From positions 1 through 32,171 of the forward strand of contig CAMATZ010000059.1 of NCBI GenBank assembly GCA_945861275.1: a DNA stretch of 32,171 bases. The letters are read 5' to 3'. The position numbers and the translations under genes are program-made. The DNA is from Bordetella parapertussis. GTDB taxonomy: Bacteria; Pseudomonadota; Gammaproteobacteria; Burkholderiales; SG8-41. This document shows, piece by piece, positions 31,050 to 32,171 of this stretch. Below the pieces are notes generated by a model. That model saw only the letters and a program-made list of their open reading frames with translations. It was not told the origin of the DNA and did no database searches. Positions within the stretch are counted from its first letter, which is position 1, and each line of letters begins with the position of its first letter.

Positions 31050-32003
31050 CTACTCCCTGCCCGTTGCCCCCACCGCATGATTGGAAACCACCTCCAGCAC
31101 CCGCTTGCGACCGGCCCCGAACAACTCGGTGCGCACCACCGCGACGTTGCGGCCGCTTTGCAGGATAGTTGAGCGCGAGGTGATGACTTTGCCCATGCCG
31201 GGGCTGATGTACCACGCCGAGGCGCCGGTGAGGATGGGGTGCTCCGGCACTGCGGCTTCTGCTGTGGCGAGCGCGGCGTGAATCAAGAATCCGCCCTGCA
31301 CGTGGCCGACGCGGTTTCCCACAGGCATGCCCACCACCAGTCGGCCGCTGGCGCCGCTGGAGGTGCGCTTGACCACCGGGGCGCACAGGATCGAGAGCAA
31401 GTCGCCGTTTTTTGCGATGCGCAGGGCTTTTTCGACGCGGCGGAGCAGGGCTTTTTCCGCAGAATCGAGATCTTTCTTTTTGAGCAAAGGTAATTGCGCG
31501 CCATCCAGCCCGCCTTCCCACGGCAGACCCTGCATCACCGCGCCTTGGGGCGCCGGCGGCGACACCCAGGTGCCCGACATGCGCATCACCTCGCGGGCGT
31601 TGCAAACCATGCGCCCGGCGCACACACTCTCCGGCAGTGCGGTGCGCGGCGAAAAGCCGCTGCCGCGCGCGCTGGCCTCGAGCACGCCGCGCGCGGGTTC
31701 GCCGGTGAACTCCACTCTGATCATCAGCGTGGCAGTGCGCACGTTCGGATCAAGAAACACCCGATTCGCCGCCGCCAGCGTGGTGTCGGCGGCGAACAGC
31801 AGCGCCGCGCGATTGACGATGCCGTCAGCGTCGGTGCAATGGGGCGCGGCCTCGAGCGTGAATTCGACGCCGTCGGTCGCGAACCGCCGCGGCGTGAAGC
31901 CGAGAAAATAGCCGGCGAAATTCATCCCCGGTGCACGATTGCTCGAAATCGCGCGCAATACACGACGGCGAATGAAATCGAAGTCTTGCGGCTTGATGCT
32001 CAC
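31050..32003 (-). CDS. Double-hotdog-fold thioesterase-like protein
   Basis: The 317-residue protein appears to be two hotdog domains in tandem. The C-terminal half reads GNRVGHVQGGFLIHAALATAEAA, then LTGASAWYISPGMG and LQSGRNVAVVRTELFGAGRKRVLEVVSNH, the helix-strand pattern of PaaI/4HBT-type thioesterases. The N-terminal half has a similar series (DADGIVNRAALLFAADTTL ... NVRTATLMIRVEFTGEPARG). Proteins of this layout hydrolyse or bind acyl-CoA; no substrate can be named and catalytic residues are not obvious. It stands alone, convergent with trmL, and its upstream end is 19 bp from an element copy that may have displaced its promoter. Confidence 0.65.
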   Translation of the reverse strand: MSIKPQDFDFIRRRVLRAISSNRAPGMNFAGYFLGFTPRRFATDGVEFTLEAAPHCTDADGIVNRAALLFAADTTLAAANRVFLDPNVRTATLMIRVEFTGEPARGVLEASARGSGFSPRTALPESVCAGRMVCNAREVMRMSGTWVSPPAPQGAVMQGLPWEGGLDGAQLPLLKKKDLDSAEKALLRRVEKALRIAKNGDLLSILCAPVVKRTSSGASGRLVVGMPVGNRVGHVQGGFLIHAALATAEAAVPEHPILTGASAWYISPGMGKVITSRSTILQSGRNVAVVRTELFGAGRKRVLEVVSNHAVGATGRE

Positions 32004-32022
32004 AGCGGAAATCCTGTTTTAA

Positions 32023-32171
32023 CCTAGAAACGGTAGTTGGACGGGGTGGAGCGTGCGGTTATGGAGGTGCAGGGCAAGGCGCGACGACGCGGAATGGTTG
32101 TTCCATTCCAAGGAGTTGCAACGCAGCCATGCGCCGCCAGAACCGTGCGATCCGCCCCGTAGCGCTGTCAC
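32023..32171. mobile_element. Second copy of the MITE-like element, inverted, cut by the window end
   Basis: The visible 149 bp are the reverse complement of 111-259 with one mismatch. The end CCTAGAAACGG is directly preceded by TTAA (32019-32022), the target expected for IS1380/piggyBac-type insertions. The far end lies outside the window. Confidence 0.75.

Noticed and set aside
25-32171. A composite transposon bounded by the two inverted element copies
   Set aside because: The enclosed DNA includes rpoH, a full cytochrome oxidase and the biotin operon, which are chromosomal housekeeping genes, and no transposase is present.

Overview
This is a GC-rich (about 60% by eye), densely coding stretch of a proteobacterial chromosome, most likely betaproteobacterial. 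The evidence for that is gene order: coxB-ctaD-small ORF-ctaG-DUF2970-ctaE, then SURF1, a thioredoxin-like gene, ctaA, ctaB and SCO1, convergent with rpoH; the comF-trmL pair divergent from bioBFHCD; and a CIRCE-type operator before rpoH. A gammaproteobacterium cannot be excluded. No tRNA, rRNA or CRISPR array was seen.

Layout: (1) Positions 25-259 are a small non-coding element with terminal inverted repeats; a second copy, inverted and cut by the window edge, begins at 32023. (2) 326-10801 (+) is a surface-glycan locus: a GtrB/GtrA-like pair, FdtA-like ketoisomerase, GNAT acetyltransferase and FdtB-like aminotransferase (a 3-amino-3,6-dideoxyhexose module), a tandemly duplicated MBOAT/SGNH-like acylation cassette, and a GT39/ArnT-like membrane glycosyltransferase. 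(3) 10925-14416 (-) holds four LPS-core-type genes (WaaE-like GT2, GT2, GT9, methyltransferase) linked by identical 4-nt overlaps. (4) rpoH (+) lies behind a 296-bp AT-rich leader with a CIRCE operator. (5) 15667-25061 (-) holds an aa3-type cytochrome c oxidase whose subunit II carries a fused cytochrome c domain, its copper and haem A assembly factors, and a single opposite-strand DUF2909 gene. (6) 25188-29730 (-) is a complete bioBFHCD pathway. (7) comF-trmL (+) and a double-hotdog protein (-) close the window.

The most notable points are the glycan locus, which reads as a nearly self-contained periplasmic sugar-transfer and acylation pathway with two divergent copies of its acylation pair; a 13-bp AT-rich word found three times exactly and twice with mismatches; degenerate 7-bp repeat arrays that have invaded gene ends at two places; the CIRCE-rpoH arrangement; and the TTAA-associated element copies. 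All family calls rest on reading motifs and gene context, without database searches.
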